Positions 1 through 8,165 of a stretch of DNA of 64,000 nt are shown here, one piece after another. Source of the stretch: Njordibacter sp905182035 (GTDB lineage Bacteria > Pseudomonadota > Gammaproteobacteria > Pseudomonadales > Balneatricaceae); assembly GCF_047730075.1 (NCBI RefSeq), contig NZ_CP159831.1:682001-746000 (forward strand). Reading direction: 5' to 3'. The notes beneath the pieces were generated by a model. That model had not been told where the DNA came from. It saw only the letters and a program-made list of their open reading frames with translations, and ran no database searches. The stretch's first letter is position 1. Each line of letters starts with the position of its first letter. The translations under genes were made by a program, and so were the position numbers.

Positions 1-605
1 CCACGATCTTCTGACAAACGTAACCACTGAGCTGTTCCCCAGGCGCTTTCATTAGACAGCCCAAAATGTCTTATATTGCCCTTATCGACCTGTTTTTGGA
101 GAGCTGCCAGGCAATCTTCCATATTGGCGAGTGTATTGGCCTTATTCTGTAAAGCGGGATTATAATTCCAGTTTTTGCGAAACATATATGAGCCACGATT
201 GGGCCAATGAAACTGGTAAAGATCTATATAGTCGGTTTGCAGCCGGCGTAAATTGCCCTCGATTGTCTCTGGGATGGTCTTTGAGGATATCGCAGTCCCA
301 TTGCGCACGTCTTTAAGGCCTTCACCGGAATGTTTAGTTGCCAAAATATAGTCACCCCGACGTGACCTATTTTTAGCATTCCAAGTGCCTAGTATCTCTT
401 CTGTTTTGCCGGTGGTTTCTTTTGCAATAGGGTTGACTGGGTACATTTCTGCCGTATCGACGAAATTTATGCCATTTCCAAGTGCACAATCCATTTGAGC
501 GTGGCCTTCGGCCTCAGACGTTTGAGTACCAAAGGTCATGGTACCAAGACATAGCTCGGAAACCATGACCCCAGTGCGACCCATTGGATTCATTTTCATT
601 TTCAT
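1..605 (-). CDS. Aldo-keto reductase (Tas-like), C-terminus beyond window
   Basis: The minus strand reads without interruption from ATG at 605 to the window edge (about 201 codons), starting MKMKMNPMGRTG. It is an NADPH-dependent aldo/keto reductase. The N-terminal strand is followed by LCLGTMTFG; the catalytic tetrad is visible as Asp50 and Tyr55 (in NFVDTAEMYP), Lys91 (LATKH) and His133 (QFHWPN); GLSNES appears near the truncated end. The long insert after the first Asp/Tyr loop resembles E. coli Tas. A GGGAAG ribosome-binding site lies just before 605; three in-frame ATGs (605, 599, 593) leave the exact start uncertain. The C-terminal third lies outside the window. The physiological substrate cannot be read from the sequence. 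Confidence 0.88.
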   Translation of the reverse strand, partial: MKMKMNPMGRTGVMVSELCLGTMTFGTQTSEAEGHAQMDCALGNGINFVDTAEMYPVNPIAKETTGKTEEILGTWNAKNRSRRGDYILATKHSGEGLKDVRNGTAISSKTIPETIEGNLRRLQTDYIDLYQFHWPNRGSYMFRKNWNYNPALQNKANTLANMEDCLAALQKQVDKGNIRHFGLSNESAWGTAQWLRLSEDR

Positions 606-913
606 TCTTCCCGTGTTAATTCTCTTTGATCGCCATCATTGCACTGAACATATCAATTCCAGCTTGTAATTTATTAAATTCCAAATCTATGAAACAGACC
701 AACGTTCGCGTAATTAATTGACTGATTGGCAAGCGCCTAATTTAACAAGAAATAAAAATGCTTGGTCAGTCAACTTCGGCCACTGCCTGCTGAGCAAAGA
801 ATGAGGTGTCTTTTGGCACTTCTGGTAACAGGCATAGTCCATTATTTCCACATACACTAGCAGTGTTATTGGCTATTCGCGTGTGAATTTCCAAGTCTGT
901 TGAAAGTGCTGTG
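606..913. other. Intergenic region upstream of the aldo-keto reductase
   Basis: About 308 bp between two minus-strand genes. I see no convincing reading frame, RNA gene or strong hairpin. It should contain the promoter of the aldo-keto reductase and the 3' end of the marR transcript. Confidence 0.5.
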
Positions 914-1351
914 TTAGTCCTGCAAATGTAACACTAAACGGCGTAACATGCCTTTTAACAATTGCTGTTGCTCTACGCTATAATCAGCTAAAACTTTTTT
1001 TTCATGGGCCTTTGCCTGCGCCAATAGATCTGCAACCAGGGTTCGCCCCTTGGGTGAAATAGTTATTTTAACGGATCTCTTATCAGCATCATCTTTTTGC
1101 CGTATTAACAACTTCTCGCTTTCCATTTTAACCACTAGTTTAGATAAAGTTGGCTGTTTAAATAATACCCTTTGGTTGAGTTGGGTTAAGGTCAGGCCGT
1201 CTTCGTCAGACAAGCTTGCGAGTATGCGCCAATAATTGGTTGACCAGCCTTGAGCTTGAATTTGATGATGAAATTGTTCGCTCACAAGGTGGCTCGAGCG
1301 AGCTAAGAGGTAGGCTAAGTAGTCATCTATAAAACTGAAAGGTTTTGTCAT
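914..1351 (-). CDS. MarR-family transcriptional regulator
   Basis: A 145-aa MarR-type winged-helix protein. A helical dimerisation N-terminus is followed by the HTH (LTLTQLNQRVLFKQPTLSKLV, residues about 53-73) and the wing with the family signature DKRSVKITISPKGR (residues about 90-103). It is divergent from the NicX-like operon starting at 1464, with 112 bp between them, so it probably controls that operon in response to a substrate or intermediate. In known nicotinate and picolinate pathways the cluster regulator (NicR, PicR) is also MarR-type; the ligand here is unknown. Confidence 0.88.
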   Translation of the reverse strand: MTKPFSFIDDYLAYLLARSSHLVSEQFHHQIQAQGWSTNYWRILASLSDEDGLTLTQLNQRVLFKQPTLSKLVVKMESEKLLIRQKDDADKRSVKITISPKGRTLVADLLAQAKAHEKKVLADYSVEQQQLLKGMLRRLVLHLQD

Positions 1352-1463
1352 ATTGGTAATTAAACTTCATATTTTGTTACATATTAGAGTAGTTGTATTC
1401 ATTTTCATATAAAAATGTGTATGCTATGCTGGCAAAAGCATAATGTAATAGGGTACGTAAAAC

Positions 1464-2510
1464 ATGTTAAATGATCGCATTGAAGCGCCTTGGCTTGCAG
1501 CTTTTGAGCAAACCTTAGGGTTGTGTGGTTTGGTGGCAGGTGATTCAGTGGCCATACTGTCAGAGACCCAGTCTAGAGAAATACTACTGCAGTTGGCAGA
1601 ACTTGCCCTAGTGCGCATGGGCTGCTATGCATTCCACGTGCGCATACCTACACCCCCATCGGAGGCGCCTGTGCCTGTGAGATCCACAGGCGCCTCCAAG
1701 GCCTTACAACATGCTGGTCCAGCCATTAGTGCGCTGGCAGGCAGCACCTTAGTGTTAGATTGTACCGTGGAGGGGTTGTTGCATGCAGCGGAATTGCCGC
1801 AGATCTTACAAGCCGGAGCGAGGGTGCTCATGGTGAGTAACGAACACCCTGAAATACTTACCCGTTTGGCACCTGATCCGGCTTTAACACCCAAGGTTAA
1901 AGCTGCCACTAAGCTCTGCAAACAAGCCAGTAAAATGTTGGTGACTTCAGAGGCTGGTACGGACCTTACGATTGACATCAAAGGTGCACCTACGGCGGGG
2001 GTGTGGGGCTATACCGACCGCCCTGGCACCTTGGCTCATTGGCCTGCAGGGGTAGTGGTATGCTTCCCTAATCAGGGCACTGCCAACGGCACTCTAGTGC
2101 TGGATGTGGGGGATATCAACCTCACCTTCAAGCGGTACTTGGAGCGGCCTGTTACCCTCACCATAGAAAACGACTTTGTGACCCAAATAGATGGGCAGGG
2201 TACTGACGCGGAGCTAATGAGGCGTTATTGGGCCGCTTGGAACGACAAAAACGCCTATGCTGTCTCTCATGTTGGCTTTGGTATGAACCCTAAAGCAAGG
2301 TATGAAGCACTCACCATGTACGATCAGCGAGACACTAATGGTACGGAGCTGCGTGCCTTTGCAGGAAATTTTTTATTTTCTACTGGTGCCAACGAGTTTG
2401 CTGGCCGCTATACAGAAGGACACTTTGACTTGCCAGTGCGTAACTGTACCATCCACTTAGATGAACATTGCGTCATCAAACGGGGCCAGCTGCAAGGCGA
2501 CATTGCGTGA
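1464..2510 (+). CDS. nicX: 2,5-dihydroxypyridine 5,6-dioxygenase-like protein (NicX family)
   Basis: A 348-aa protein of the NicX family, which resembles M29 aminopeptidases but acts as a mononuclear Fe(II) extradiol-type dioxygenase opening 2,5-dihydroxypyridine to N-formylmaleamate. The length matches P. putida NicX (about 350 aa). Candidate iron ligands are in the expected places: His269 in SHVGFGMNP and His331/Asp333 in TIHLDEH, close to the NicX His265/His318/Asp320 pattern I recall. It is the first gene of a tightly packed operon with a hydrolase that could be the deformylase. Upstream ring hydroxylases and the downstream maleamate amidase and isomerase are not in the window, so the true substrate may be a related heterocycle. 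Family assignment is firm; substrate is inferred. Confidence 0.78.
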   Translation: MLNDRIEAPWLAAFEQTLGLCGLVAGDSVAILSETQSREILLQLAELALVRMGCYAFHVRIPTPPSEAPVPVRSTGASKALQHAGPAISALAGSTLVLDCTVEGLLHAAELPQILQAGARVLMVSNEHPEILTRLAPDPALTPKVKAATKLCKQASKMLVTSEAGTDLTIDIKGAPTAGVWGYTDRPGTLAHWPAGVVVCFPNQGTANGTLVLDVGDINLTFKRYLERPVTLTIENDFVTQIDGQGTDAELMRRYWAAWNDKNAYAVSHVGFGMNPKARYEALTMYDQRDTNGTELRAFAGNFLFSTGANEFAGRYTEGHFDLPVRNCTIHLDEHCVIKRGQLQGDIA

Positions 2511-3292
2511 GTTGGCGTTATGTGTGTCGTGGTAAAGTGGGCCCAGTGCTGGTGTGTTTGCATGGATTAGGCGGTAATGCCAGCTCCTTTGAGCCCCAAC
2601 TTAGTGGCTTGAGCCATGAGTTGCAGGTATGGACCTTAGATTTGCCTGGGTATGGCGAATCTGTGCCCTTGTCAGTGATGGATTGGGATCATTTGGTATT
2701 GGGTTTAAAACAATTTTTAGACCTGCATCACCTGCATACAGTGCACCTTTTAGGTCATTCGTTTGGTGGCATGCTGGCGCAAGCATTTGCTGCTCAGCAC
2801 TCTGACTATCTGGCAAGTTTAATCCTTTATTCGACAAGTGCAGCATTTGGTTCAAATGACGGTGATTTTCAACAGCAGTTTATTGCATCAAGGCTAAAAC
2901 CATTGGATGAAGGCGCCAGTATGCCGCAGTTGGCTGCCGCCTTGATTACCCCCTTGCTAGCACAACCTAGCCTCCCAAAAGTGCGTCAGGCCGCCATTGA
3001 TTGTATGGCGCAAGTGCCCAGCCGTACCTACAGACAAGCCATTAAGTGCATTAGTGCATTTGACTGCCGCCACAACTTACCCCATTTGAGCATTCCCACG
3101 TTATTGCTAGCGGGTGCCGAAGATACTGTTGCCAGTGCAGCTATGATGGAACGATTGGCTAGCAAAATCCAACATGCTCAGATATCTGTGTTACCTAACG
3201 CAGGTCATCTTGCAAACCTAGAACAGCCCAACCTATTTAATCAACAGGTGAGTGATTTCATTACCCCACACGACCATAGGCAAGGAGTTTAA
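2507..3292 (+). CDS. Alpha/beta hydrolase, possible N-formylmaleamate deformylase (NicD-like)
   Basis: An alpha/beta-hydrolase of about 261 aa. The oxyanion segment LHGLGG (residues 18-23), nucleophile elbow GHSFGG (Ser85), acid in AGAEDTVA and base in NAGHLANLEQP are all visible. I choose GTG at 2507, which overlaps the nicX stop by four bases and has AAGGCG upstream; the earlier in-frame ATG at 2468 would overlap by 43 bases. It resembles 3-oxoadipate enol-lactonase and NicD-type hydrolases. Directly after a NicX homologue, N-formylmaleamate deformylation is the obvious candidate role, but sequence alone does not separate it from other C-C or ester hydrolases. Confidence 0.8.
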   Translation: MSWRYVCRGKVGPVLVCLHGLGGNASSFEPQLSGLSHELQVWTLDLPGYGESVPLSVMDWDHLVLGLKQFLDLHHLHTVHLLGHSFGGMLAQAFAAQHSDYLASLILYSTSAAFGSNDGDFQQQFIASRLKPLDEGASMPQLAAALITPLLAQPSLPKVRQAAIDCMAQVPSRTYRQAIKCISAFDCRHNLPHLSIPTLLLAGAEDTVASAAMMERLASKIQHAQISVLPNAGHLANLEQPNLFNQQVSDFITPHDHRQGV

Positions 3293-3293
3293 G

Positions 3294-4544
3294 ATGCAAG
3301 CCGATCAACCAATGTTTGATGCCAAAGCATGGCAACTTACTAATCAACAACAAGACCTAACTGCTCGGGCTCGGCACATAGGGCAACATAAGTTCGCTGG
3401 AAGAGCTGCTGATTACGATACTCGTGCGGCGTTTCCAACAGAAAATTATAGTGACTTATTCGATGCTAACTTAATGGGCATTTGCATCCCCAAAGAAGAT
3501 GGTGGTGAAGGGGCTAGTTTTTTAACATACGCACTAACTGCAGCTGAAATTGGGCGCTATTGTGGTGCCACGGCACTCACCTGGAACATGCATGTGTGCT
3601 CAACCCTCTGGAGTGGTCTATTAACTGACGATTTGGAGATGGACGAGCCAACACGGGTACTACATAAACACAACCGAGCGGTACATTACCAACGAATACT
3701 CACTCAAGGTGCAATCTATTCCCAGCCCTTTTCAGAAGGCGGCGCGGCCGCTGCTGGGGCAAAAGCATTTGCAACAGTGGCTCATAAGGTTGATGGTGGT
3801 TGGCGAATTAATGGTAAAAAGATTTTTGCTTCTTTGGCTGGTCACGCCAATTATTATGGTGTTTTATGCACAGAAACAAGTGATCAAGCCACTGAACTAA
3901 GCCGCCGTAATACAATCTATTTAGCTATTCCAGCCATGTCCAATGGTGTAACTGTAGAGGGCCAATGGGACCCAGTAGGTATGCGTGGCACCGTATCCCG
4001 CACGCTCATTTTTGAAGATGTGTTTGTGTCTGAAGATGCAACCCTAATGCCATCGGGCATATACTTTCAAGCGGCTAAACGTTGGCCGCACATGTTTATG
4101 ACACTCACGCCAAGCTATATGGGCATTGCCCAGGCCGCTTATGACTTTACCGTAAAATACCTGCGGGGTGAGGTCGATGGTACTGGCCCCGTTAAGCGGC
4201 GTCAGTTTGCCACCAAACAAATTGCCGTAGCGCAAATGCGTATTATGTTGGAACAAACAAAAACCCTTTGGTTTCAAGCCATGAGTGAGGCGTGCGCCAA
4301 CCCCAGCAAAGACCAACTACTCCGCGCCTGGGTGGCACAGTACACTACCATGGAGAATGCCAATGAAATTGCCCAGTTGGCTATTCGCACTTGTGGTGGC
4401 CAGTCCATGTTAAAGTCCCTGCCATTAGAGCGCTTGTATCGCGATAGCCGGTGTGGCTCTCTGATGCTGCCTTGGACTGCAGAACTGTGCCTCGACATGC
4501 TCGGTAAAGGTTGCCTCTATGAACGTGGGGAGGCAGACGATTAA
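3294..4544 (+). CDS. Acyl-CoA dehydrogenase family protein
   Basis: A 416-aa flavoprotein of the acyl-CoA dehydrogenase superfamily. ATG at 3294 has AAGGAG eight bases upstream and follows the hydrolase stop by one base. Visible parts are the N-terminal helical domain with GICIPKEDGGEGAS, the FAD/substrate middle domain (YSQPFSEGGAAAAGAK, INGKKIFASLAG, DPVGMRGTVSRTL) and the C-terminal helical domain (RTCGGQSMLKSLPLERLYRDS). Glu397 in PWTAELCLDML sits where the catalytic base is expected. Translationally coupled to the following ligase, it probably oxidises the CoA thioester that ligase makes. Members of this branch can also act as monooxygenases (DszC-like), so the reaction is not certain. 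Confidence 0.85.
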   Translation: MQADQPMFDAKAWQLTNQQQDLTARARHIGQHKFAGRAADYDTRAAFPTENYSDLFDANLMGICIPKEDGGEGASFLTYALTAAEIGRYCGATALTWNMHVCSTLWSGLLTDDLEMDEPTRVLHKHNRAVHYQRILTQGAIYSQPFSEGGAAAAGAKAFATVAHKVDGGWRINGKKIFASLAGHANYYGVLCTETSDQATELSRRNTIYLAIPAMSNGVTVEGQWDPVGMRGTVSRTLIFEDVFVSEDATLMPSGIYFQAAKRWPHMFMTLTPSYMGIAQAAYDFTVKYLRGEVDGTGPVKRRQFATKQIAVAQMRIMLEQTKTLWFQAMSEACANPSKDQLLRAWVAQYTTMENANEIAQLAIRTCGGQSMLKSLPLERLYRDSRCGSLMLPWTAELCLDMLGKGCLYERGEADD

Positions 4545-6112
4545 TGTCCAATATATCCAATTGGATTGATGCGCACGCGCGCTTTACACCAAACAAGCTT
4601 GCTGTTATTGATCAGCAACAGCAATACACCTATGCAAACTTAGCCGATGCCATAACTATCGACGCCTGCATGCTCAAACACACTCTGCGCGTTGGGCGTG
4701 GTGATCGGGTGGCTTATTTAGGCTTAAATAGCGTTGAATTCATTAGCTTGATGTTTGCATGTGCGCGTTTAGGGGCTATTTTCGTGCCCCTTAATTGGCG
4801 TTTAGAAACCCCTGAATACGATTATATTTTAAGTGATGCCAGCCCCAAAGCGTTAATTGTTACACCTAAATTTAAGCACCAAGTTGATGCCCTCAATGAT
4901 GCCTACCCAGACTGCTGGTTTGTGCTCCAAGACGCACAATCGGCAGGGGTAAATAAACCCACCTCCAGCACAGAAAGCTGGCATTCCTATAGTGCCTTAA
5001 AGCAATCCTATGATCGCAATTTGAGCAGCTACAATGCACATGTAGACTTAAACACCCCGCTATTGATTGTTTATACATCCGGTACCACAGGGTACCCAAA
5101 AGGCGCAGTGTTAGATCAGAAAGCGCTGTTTTACAACGCCCTTAACAGCCAGCATATGCATGGCATGAGCACTAGCGACACCATTCTTACTGTGCTGCCT
5201 ATGTTTCATGTTGGTGGGCTCAACATACAAACATTGCCAGCCTTTTATGTGGGCGCTACGGTTATCCTGCATGCGCGCTTTGACCCAGTGCAAACACTCG
5301 CCGCCATTCATCATCACAAGCCAAGTCTCACCGTTCTAGTGCCTGCAACCTTATCAGCCTTGTTGGCACTGCCTCAGTGGGACACTACAGACCTTTCAAG
5401 CCTGCGTAGCATCACCAGTGGGTCATCTATAGTGCCTATAGACCTTATTGAGGCCGTTGCCAGCCGTGGTTTGCCAGTGCAACAAGTGTATGGCCTCACG
5501 GAAACATCACCTATTGCAGTATATCAAACAGCAGAACAAGCCAAGACCCGGTTTCACAGCACTGGTGTACCTGCCTTGCATTGCCAGATGAGCTTGGTGG
5601 GGCAAGGCGGTGTGCCCGTTATCGATGGTGATGTGGGGCGTATTCTCATTAAGGGCCCCAACGTTTTATTTGAATACTGGGGTAACCCAGAGGCAACAGC
5701 GCAGGCCCTAGATAACGGTTGGTTTGATACGGGCGATTTAGGCCACCTAGATCATGATGGGCATTTGATTGTTGATGATCGCGCTAAAGATATGATTATT
5801 TCTGGTGGAGAAAATATTTACTCAGCTGAACTGGAGGTGCACTTAAACTGTTTGGAAGGTGTGCTTGAAGCGGCGGTAGTAGGTAGAAAAGACCCCAAAT
5901 GGGGTGAAACGCCAATAGCCATTGTGGTACTGGCACCTGACAGTTTGCTTGACAAAAGCATCATATTAAAAAGCTTTATAGGTCAATTGGCACGTTTTAA
6001 ACATCCCAGTGCGGTTATTTTTATGCCTAAATTGCCACGAAATGTGATGGGTAAAGTGCAAAAATTTTTGCTACGTGAAATGATCCTTACAGAAGCCAAA
6101 AACCCAATATAA
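4544..6112 (+). CDS. AMP-dependent acyl-CoA synthetase/ligase
   Basis: A 522-aa ANL-superfamily enzyme that adenylates a carboxylic acid and transfers it to CoA. Motifs: P-loop YTSGTTGYPKGAV (about residues 177-189), YGLTETSP, the hinge region TGDLGHLDHDGHLIVDDRAKD, SGGENIYSAELE, and catalytic Lys504 in RNVMGKVQK. The start overlaps the preceding stop by one base (TAATG) and is preceded by GGGGAGG. Last gene of the 1464-6112 operon. With the upstream dehydrogenase it suggests that the ring or side-chain acid is handled as a CoA thioester; the acid is not predictable. Confidence 0.9.
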   Translation: MSNISNWIDAHARFTPNKLAVIDQQQQYTYANLADAITIDACMLKHTLRVGRGDRVAYLGLNSVEFISLMFACARLGAIFVPLNWRLETPEYDYILSDASPKALIVTPKFKHQVDALNDAYPDCWFVLQDAQSAGVNKPTSSTESWHSYSALKQSYDRNLSSYNAHVDLNTPLLIVYTSGTTGYPKGAVLDQKALFYNALNSQHMHGMSTSDTILTVLPMFHVGGLNIQTLPAFYVGATVILHARFDPVQTLAAIHHHKPSLTVLVPATLSALLALPQWDTTDLSSLRSITSGSSIVPIDLIEAVASRGLPVQQVYGLTETSPIAVYQTAEQAKTRFHSTGVPALHCQMSLVGQGGVPVIDGDVGRILIKGPNVLFEYWGNPEATAQALDNGWFDTGDLGHLDHDGHLIVDDRAKDMIISGGENIYSAELEVHLNCLEGVLEAAVVGRKDPKWGETPIAIVVLAPDSLLDKSIILKSFIGQLARFKHPSAVIFMPKLPRNVMGKVQKFLLREMILTEAKNPI

Positions 6113-6321
6113 ATTAAATCTTAGTATGTAGAAAATAATCTTTTATTTGTTTCAAAATTGGTATGAGTGATGTTGCGATTGATATTATTTGGCGCCCTCA
6201 AGTAGGCCCATCACCACATTCTGATATCAGTTACAAAACACTAGCTACTGGAGCGAACACACTAGCATGCAAGTATCTTTAGGACGACATCACTTAAGCC
6301 CTAAAAACCTCCCAGATGCTG

Positions 6322-6349
6322 TTGCAGTTTTAGAAGCTTAATGTATAAT
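6322..6349 (+). promoter_or_regulatory. Sigma-70 promoter of tRNA-Leu
   Basis: TTGCAG (6322-6327) and TATAAT (6344-6349) are separated by 16 bp and lie 34 bp before the tRNA-Leu gene. The -10 element is a perfect consensus, as expected for a stable RNA. Between 6113 and 6321 there are only short reading frames that I do not trust as genes. Confidence 0.75.
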
Positions 6350-6382
6350 CACGCCCTCTCTTCGGAGAGGTTCATCCTGCAT

Positions 6383-6468
6383 GCCGTGGTGGTGGAATTG
6401 GTATACACAACAGACTTAAAATCTGTCGACTTATGGTTATGCGGGTTCAAGTCCCGCCCACGGCACCA
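6383..6468 (+). tRNA. tRNA-Leu (UAA)
   Basis: An 86-nt class II tRNA including encoded CCA. The acceptor stem GCCGTGG pairs with CCACGGC; the anticodon arm CAGAC-TTAAAA-TCTG gives anticodon TAA; a long variable arm precedes the T arm GCGGGTTCAAGTCCCGC. No integrase or att-like repeat lies next to this tRNA. Confidence 0.96.
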
Positions 6469-6503
6469 CTTAGGGGATAATCTAGTGCACCCTGTTGCAA
6501 AAT

Positions 6504-6770
6504 CTAGTTATCAAACCAATCTTGTAGTTTCTCTTCTGTAGACACTTTTTCCTCTTCACTTAATTTTTTCAAAGCAAACTTATTCAAACTGGTTAAATGG
6601 GTTATGCCCTCGCTTAACGCAATGGTTGACCAATAATAAGACTTCTGGAAACTTTGAGCTGTACCTCTGCCTTCAAAAAAACGTCGTGCTAAAAATTCCA
6701 TCGCTGCTGGGTCACCACTTTTGGCGCTGGTTTCAGCAAGAATTACTGGTTCACTTTGCTGTGTTGTCAT
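6504..6770 (-). CDS. Small Sel1-repeat-like protein
   Basis: An 88-aa protein with one Sel1/TPR-like unit: AKSGDPAAMEFLARRFFEG followed by a second helix pair (SYYWSTIALSEG). No signal peptide is seen. It converges on tRNA-Leu. Sel1 units usually act as protein-protein interaction surfaces; a single unit of this length is probably a small adaptor or a trimmed family member. No specific function can be assigned. Confidence 0.7.
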   Translation of the reverse strand: MTTQQSEPVILAETSAKSGDPAAMEFLARRFFEGRGTAQSFQKSYYWSTIALSEGITHLTSLNKFALKKLSEEEKVSTEEKLQDWFDN

Positions 6771-6970
6771 TGATGTGCCCTAGCATTTTAAATTCTATAC
6801 AAATCGTATACTTGTTACCACTTAGTTAAGTGTAGGGAGCTTTTTGCAACAATGTAAGTATATAATATGTATAAAATGATTCTAAAAATAGCGATATGAC
6901 TAGCTGTTTTTACAAAAAGTATATTTTTTGTAAAATTATATATAATCCTAGTAAGCATGGGAGTAACACA

Positions 6971-7408
6971 ATGTCAGAATTCATAGACAGTAAAGATCAG
7001 TCAATTGTGAGCCTGTTGCAAAAAGATGGTCGTATGCCAGTTCAGAGTATGGCGAAGGCGTTAGGGCTAACGCGAGCCACAGTGACTAAGCGTATCGACA
7101 AACTAGAGGCCAGTGGGGTGATTACTGGGTATGCTGCGGTGGTGCGGGAAGATTTTTTCCATAAAAAAATTCGTGGGTGGGTGATGATTACTACTGTACC
7201 TAATAGGGAAGAAGGTGCCATTAGGGCGATGAAACTTATCTCCGAAGTAAGCAAGATATATACCACCAACGGACGCTGGGATTTAGCCGTTGAAGTTCGG
7301 GCTGCCGACCTAGAGAGCTTTGATACAGCGCTGTCGAAAATTCGCCAAGTGACTGGCGTTGAAAGCACTGAAACCAACTTATTACTCAGTTCACGTATTG
7401 GTAAGTAA
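6971..7408 (+). CDS. Lrp/AsnC-family transcriptional regulator
   Basis: A 145-aa protein. ATG at 6971 is chosen because the longer in-frame extension upstream is low-complexity and the protein then begins with the family-typical MSEFIDSKDQSIVSLLQKDGR. The N-terminal HTH (MAKALGLTRATVTKRIDKLEASGVITGY split over residues about 27-55) is followed by a RAM ligand-binding domain with TTNGRWDLAVEV and ESTETNLLLSS. It is monocistronic, with yaeQ downstream in the same direction, and probably senses an amino acid or related metabolite. The target is unknown. Confidence 0.88.
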   Translation: MSEFIDSKDQSIVSLLQKDGRMPVQSMAKALGLTRATVTKRIDKLEASGVITGYAAVVREDFFHKKIRGWVMITTVPNREEGAIRAMKLISEVSKIYTTNGRWDLAVEVRAADLESFDTALSKIRQVTGVESTETNLLLSSRIGK

Positions 7409-7572
7409 TTAGGTATGGTGACTTAGGCTGTATAAGTGGTTGTTTTGGCATTGCAGTTGATGCCGTAAATCTGTTTTGATGCCATGCTTTTCGCTCACTT
7501 CAAGTAGGGTTCGTGATATTGTAGAAGTGATCCCAACGGACGTATTGTTAAAACCCAGCTTAGAGAAAAATC

Positions 7573-8109
7573 ATGGCCATAGGCGCGACCATTTATAAGG
7601 CAAATTTAAACTTGTCCAACCTTAATAGTCACCATTATGCTGATTACAGCCTAACACTAGCTAAACATCCGTCTGAAAATGAAACCCGTCTAATGTGCCG
7701 CTTAATAGCTTTTTTACATGCTGCACATGAGGACCTTGAACTGACTAAAGGCATTAGTTCCACGGAAGAACCAGACTTGTGGCAACGGGATTTAACTGGA
7801 AATATAGTGCATTGGATTGAACTGGGCATGCCAGATGAAAAACGTATTCGCCAGGCCAGTGGTAAAGCTGATCAGGTGTCTATTTATACCTATCATGATA
7901 ATAAAGCCGATATTTGGTTGGAAAAAAACCGCTCCAGTCTGTCTGCCAATAAAAAAGTAAAGGTTTTTAATATTAACGTGGAAGGTGGCGCTTCCCTAGA
8001 GCAGTTGTTGGTTAAAACCATGAACTTGGGTTGTATTATTGAAGAAGAACAGATGCACTTAAGCGACGATGATCACCATATGACGGTGCAAATAACGCAA
8101 AGCTTATAA
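7573..8109 (+). CDS. yaeQ: YaeQ family protein
   Basis: A 178-aa YaeQ homologue: the N-terminus MAIGATIYKANLNLSNLN, then HPSENETRLMCRLIAFL, the conserved IVHWIELGMPDEKRIRQASGKAD and the C-terminal WLEKNR segment are all diagnostic. YaeQ has a PD-(D/E)XK nuclease-like fold, and an old report links it to suppression of RfaH loss, but its biochemical role is not established. It sits 56 bp before recC; whether they share a transcript is unclear. Confidence 0.92.
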   Translation: MAIGATIYKANLNLSNLNSHHYADYSLTLAKHPSENETRLMCRLIAFLHAAHEDLELTKGISSTEEPDLWQRDLTGNIVHWIELGMPDEKRIRQASGKADQVSIYTYHDNKADIWLEKNRSSLSANKKVKVFNINVEGGASLEQLLVKTMNLGCIIEEEQMHLSDDDHHMTVQITQSL

Positions 8110-8165
8110 CCGCTTATGGTTCACATTATTCGAAGATAGTAAGCAAAACACAAGGGATAAGTTGT

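Noticed and set aside
6113..6321. Short plus-strand frames (MSDVAIDIIWRPQV; GRHHLSPKNLPDAV) before tRNA-Leu
   Set aside because: Under 40 codons each, in different frames, no recognisable family; could be decayed sequence.
7409..7572. Minus-strand frame reading KLGFNNTSVGITSTISRTLL before yaeQ
   Set aside because: Looks faintly protein-like but has no start codon upstream of the homology-like part and is short; may be a gene remnant, not reported as a feature.
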